DNA of 64,000 bases, taken from Rhizobacter sp. (lineage in GTDB: Bacteria > Pseudomonadota > Gammaproteobacteria > Burkholderiales > Burkholderiaceae_C). The position numbers and the translations under genes are program-made. This document shows, in pieces, positions 62,006 to 64,000 of this stretch. Position 1 is the stretch's first letter. Each line of letters opens with the position of its first letter. The notes under the pieces were generated by a model. That model made no database searches. It had not been told where the DNA came from and was given only the letters and a program-made list of their open reading frames with translations. The stretch covers positions 1 through 64,000 of the forward strand of contig JAJKJU010000178.1 in NCBI GenBank assembly GCA_021153565.1, in the 5' to 3' direction.

Positions 62006-62163
62006 GAGGCTGAGAGTATTTCGATCATGCCCGCTCATCACGCCAAAAGACCCCTGCTCGTCGTTGCAAATGCTCGCCATAGCCAGGCCATGGCTGCGCT
62101 TTGCGCCTAGATCAGGCATCTTTTGACGTGCTGCTCGGACACGTTCGAAATACTCTCAGCCTC
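62006..62163. mobile_element. MITE family 1, complete copy in inverted orientation (158 bp), flanks TCA/TCA
   Basis: GAGGCTGAGAGTATTTCGATCATGCCC...GGACACGTTCGAAATACTCTCAGCCTC; flanks 62003-62005 and 62164-62166 are TCA. Confidence 0.9.
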
Positions 62164-62454
62164 TCAGACATCGAGTGTATAAACCTCGGCAGCACGACGC
62201 TCAGCAGCACTATGGCCTTCAAGTGCCCGATCCCATTCGGGGTCATCGGCGCCCTTGGTTGGCACAAGTCCCGCCATCATCTGTGCGGCCTCCTCCGTCC
62301 CGGCGTCGAACTCTGCCACCAGTTCCCGCGTATCGAGGAAGAGCCGCGCAATGACATACCCCCCAGAGTCGATCACGACGAGGTAGCGCGCCGCCTTTCG
62401 ATGCGAAGTCTGGGCATGCGCGCGCGGTGACTCACTTCCGAAGCCTTGGCTCAT
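62164..62454 (-). CDS. Hypothetical protein, stop codon abutting MITE
   Basis: ORF MSQGFGSESPRAHAQTSHRKAARYLVVIDSGGYVIARLFLDTRELVAEFDAGTEEAAQMMAGL...YTLDV*. Confidence 0.6.
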   Translation of the reverse strand: MSQGFGSESPRAHAQTSHRKAARYLVVIDSGGYVIARLFLDTRELVAEFDAGTEEAAQMMAGLVPTKGADDPEWDRALEGHSAAERRAAEVYTLDV

Positions 62455-62711
62455 TTTGCTATGTTGCCACGGATGAGCACGCAGATGGTGAGACTCCGCT
62501 CTTTCGCTTCGCGAAACGTTTCTACCGATCCTGCCCTGCGCCCAGATTGACCAACGAACCAAGCCCCCGCATCGATATGTGAAGTTCCTTCGCATGCCCA
62601 TTACCGTTCGGTCGAGGATCCGTCATACGCGCCAGGCCTTTCACATGGGAAGATGCTCCCGCGCCCGAATAAGCATGGCGTTGTTCCACTTGTCACCTTG
62701 AGATTCAAGCC

Positions 62712-64000
62712 TTGAAGCCACACACTGCACCTCAGCTTCTGATCAAGTTCCAACGCATCGTTCGCGCGGCTTTGCTCGTTGGCGCCGGCCTCGTTGCGCC
62801 GATGCTCGCATGCGCTGTGACATCCGTGTCACGAACCGAAAGCAGCTTCTCGCTGAAAGCCGACACCACGTTCTACACCGTGGACACGGGGGCTGGACTT
62901 GTGTTCAAAGTCCGCCGCTTCGACACCGGCCTGAGCCGGCAGTCGGCGGGCGACATTGCATCGCTGGTCTTCGAAGGCGTGCAGTATCAAGACGCCGCGC
63001 AAGGCAGCCAAGTCAACTCGGGCTTCGACTATCTCTATAACGGGGTGAAGGCGGTCGACGTCGATGCAGTGCAGGTCGATGCGGATCACATCAGAGTCAC
63101 CGTCACCGCTGGCCAGTTGATCCACTACTACCTCGCCGAGCGCGGCAAGCCTCGCATCTACATGTCGACCTACTTCACCCGCGAGCCGGACACGCTGAAC
63201 CTTGCGCGCTATATCGTGCGGGTGCCCATCAAGGTGCTTCCCAACGGGCCGAAGCCCTCGGACCTTCGCGGCAGCACGGGGGCCATCGAAGCCCATGACG
63301 TGTTCGGCATGCCAAATGGCGAGACGCGGTCCAAGCACTATTCGAACAGCCGATTGAAGGACTGGCAGTATTTCGGCGCCACCGGCTCCCACGTGGGCAT
63401 GTGGATGGTGCGGGGCGACAACGAAGGAAACTCGGGCGGGCCTTTCTATCGGAGCCTGCTCAATCAAGGAACAGACACGCATCAGGAGCTGACCTACATC
63501 ATCAACTACGGCGAAGGTCAGACTGAGCCTCTGCGCACCGGAATCCTCAACAGCTACACGCTCGTCTTCACGCATGGCGAAACCCCGACGGCCATCGACA
63601 CCTCGTGGTTCGCGAACATGTCGCTCGCCGGCTACGTGGGCCCAGAGGGCCGCGGCTGCGTCGCGGGCGTGGGCATCGCCGGCCGTGACCGAACCCATCA
63701 CTACACCGTCGGCTTCTCGAACGCAAAGGCCCAGTACTGGACCGACGCCGCCGACTCCAATGGTCATTTCGCGATCAAGGGCCTGCTCCCCGGCGACTAC
63801 ACGATGACCATCTATAAGAACGAACTGGCCGTTGACACCCTTCCAGTGAGCGTTGCCGCTGGCAGAACCACCACGCTGCACACGATCGAAATCGCCGGCG
63901 ATCCGAGCACCGCGGCCGCGCTCTGGCGCATCGGGGACTGGGACGGCACGCCAGCGGAGTTCCTCAACGGCGACAAAGTCACGCGGATGCATCCCTCCGA
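62712..64000 (+). CDS. Rhamnogalacturonan lyase-like (PL4) secreted lipoprotein, truncated by window edge
   Basis: Open frame from TTG 62712 to the window end, absent from the ORF track; lipobox-like PMLAC; AHDVFGMPNGETRSKHYSNSRLKDWQYFGATGSHVGMWMVRGDNEGNSGGPFYRSLLNQ. Confidence 0.82.
   Translation, partial: MKPHTAPQLLIKFQRIVRAALLVGAGLVAPMLACAVTSVSRTESSFSLKADTTFYTVDTGAGLVFKVRRFDTGLSRQSAGDIASLVFEGVQYQDAAQGSQVNSGFDYLYNGVKAVDVDAVQVDADHIRVTVTAGQLIHYYLAERGKPRIYMSTYFTREPDTLNLARYIVRVPIKVLPNGPKPSDLRGSTGAIEAHDVFGMPNGETRSKHYSNSRLKDWQYFGATGSHVGMWMVRGDNEGNSGGPFYRSLLNQGTDTHQELTYIINYGEGQTEPLRTGILNSYTLVFTHGETPTAIDTSWFANMSLAGYVGPEGRGCVAGVGIAGRDRTHHYTVGFSNAKAQYWTDAADSNGHFAIKGLLPGDYTMTIYKNELAVDTLPVSVAAGRTTTLHTIEIAGDPSTAAALWRIGDWDGTPAEFLNGDKVTRMHPS

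Noticed and set aside
843-62163. CRISPR array interpretation of the recurrent repeats
   Set aside because: Copies are kilobases apart, 158-159 bp, palindromic, with no regular spacers and no cas genes.
843-62163. Classical REP/BIME or ERIC interpretation
   Set aside because: Length, fixed ends and identical 3-bp flanks fit transposition with target-site duplication better than REP units.
62829-63992. 387-aa minus-strand ORF
   Set aside because: Antisense to the PL4 lyase frame, which has recognisable family motifs.

Overview
This 64 kb window is GC-rich betaproteobacterial DNA, most likely Comamonadaceae/Burkholderiales, judged from gene content and order. Core content on the minus strand: NUDIX hydrolase, a complete nuoA-N operon, tRNA-Leu(GAG), secG, tpiA, a quinone oxidoreductase, pnp-rpsO, an aminotransferase and tsaD. 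Next come a NasT-type ANTAR regulator with nitrate ABC genes (nrtABD), the isc cluster (iscRSUA-hscBA-fdx), uvrB, an aromatic aminotransferase, an intracellular PHA depolymerase, rsxB, nth, a BtuB-like receptor, zapB/zapA with 6S RNA, an EVE protein and a TauE-type permease. A nitrite/nitrate assimilation locus follows (ANTAR-PilJ regulator, nirBD, nasA, ybiB, cobA), then an accessory segment (ParM-like actin operon, LysR fragment, H-NS) and a PL4-type lyase that runs off the right edge. The main discovery candidate is a set of ~158-159 bp imperfectly palindromic interspersed elements in two TIR families. Each of the 8 complete copies is bounded by an identical 3-bp flank (TCA, TGA or once AGA). 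In 6 of the 8 that triplet is exactly the TGA stop codon of the adjacent gene, so the insertion duplicates and preserves the stop. This looks like a MITE system that targets TGA stop codons, probably mobilised in trans by a transposase making 3-bp TNA duplications. Also notable: a sigma54 promoter plus two-hexaloop ANTAR RNA plus terminator leader upstream of nrtA; an ANTAR protein with two NarX/PilJ-like P-box motifs; a nitrate transporter/kinase deletion-inversion scar upstream of nirB; and a 1-nt homopolymer frameshift at the nuoG start. All calls come from reading the sequence; no database search was run.
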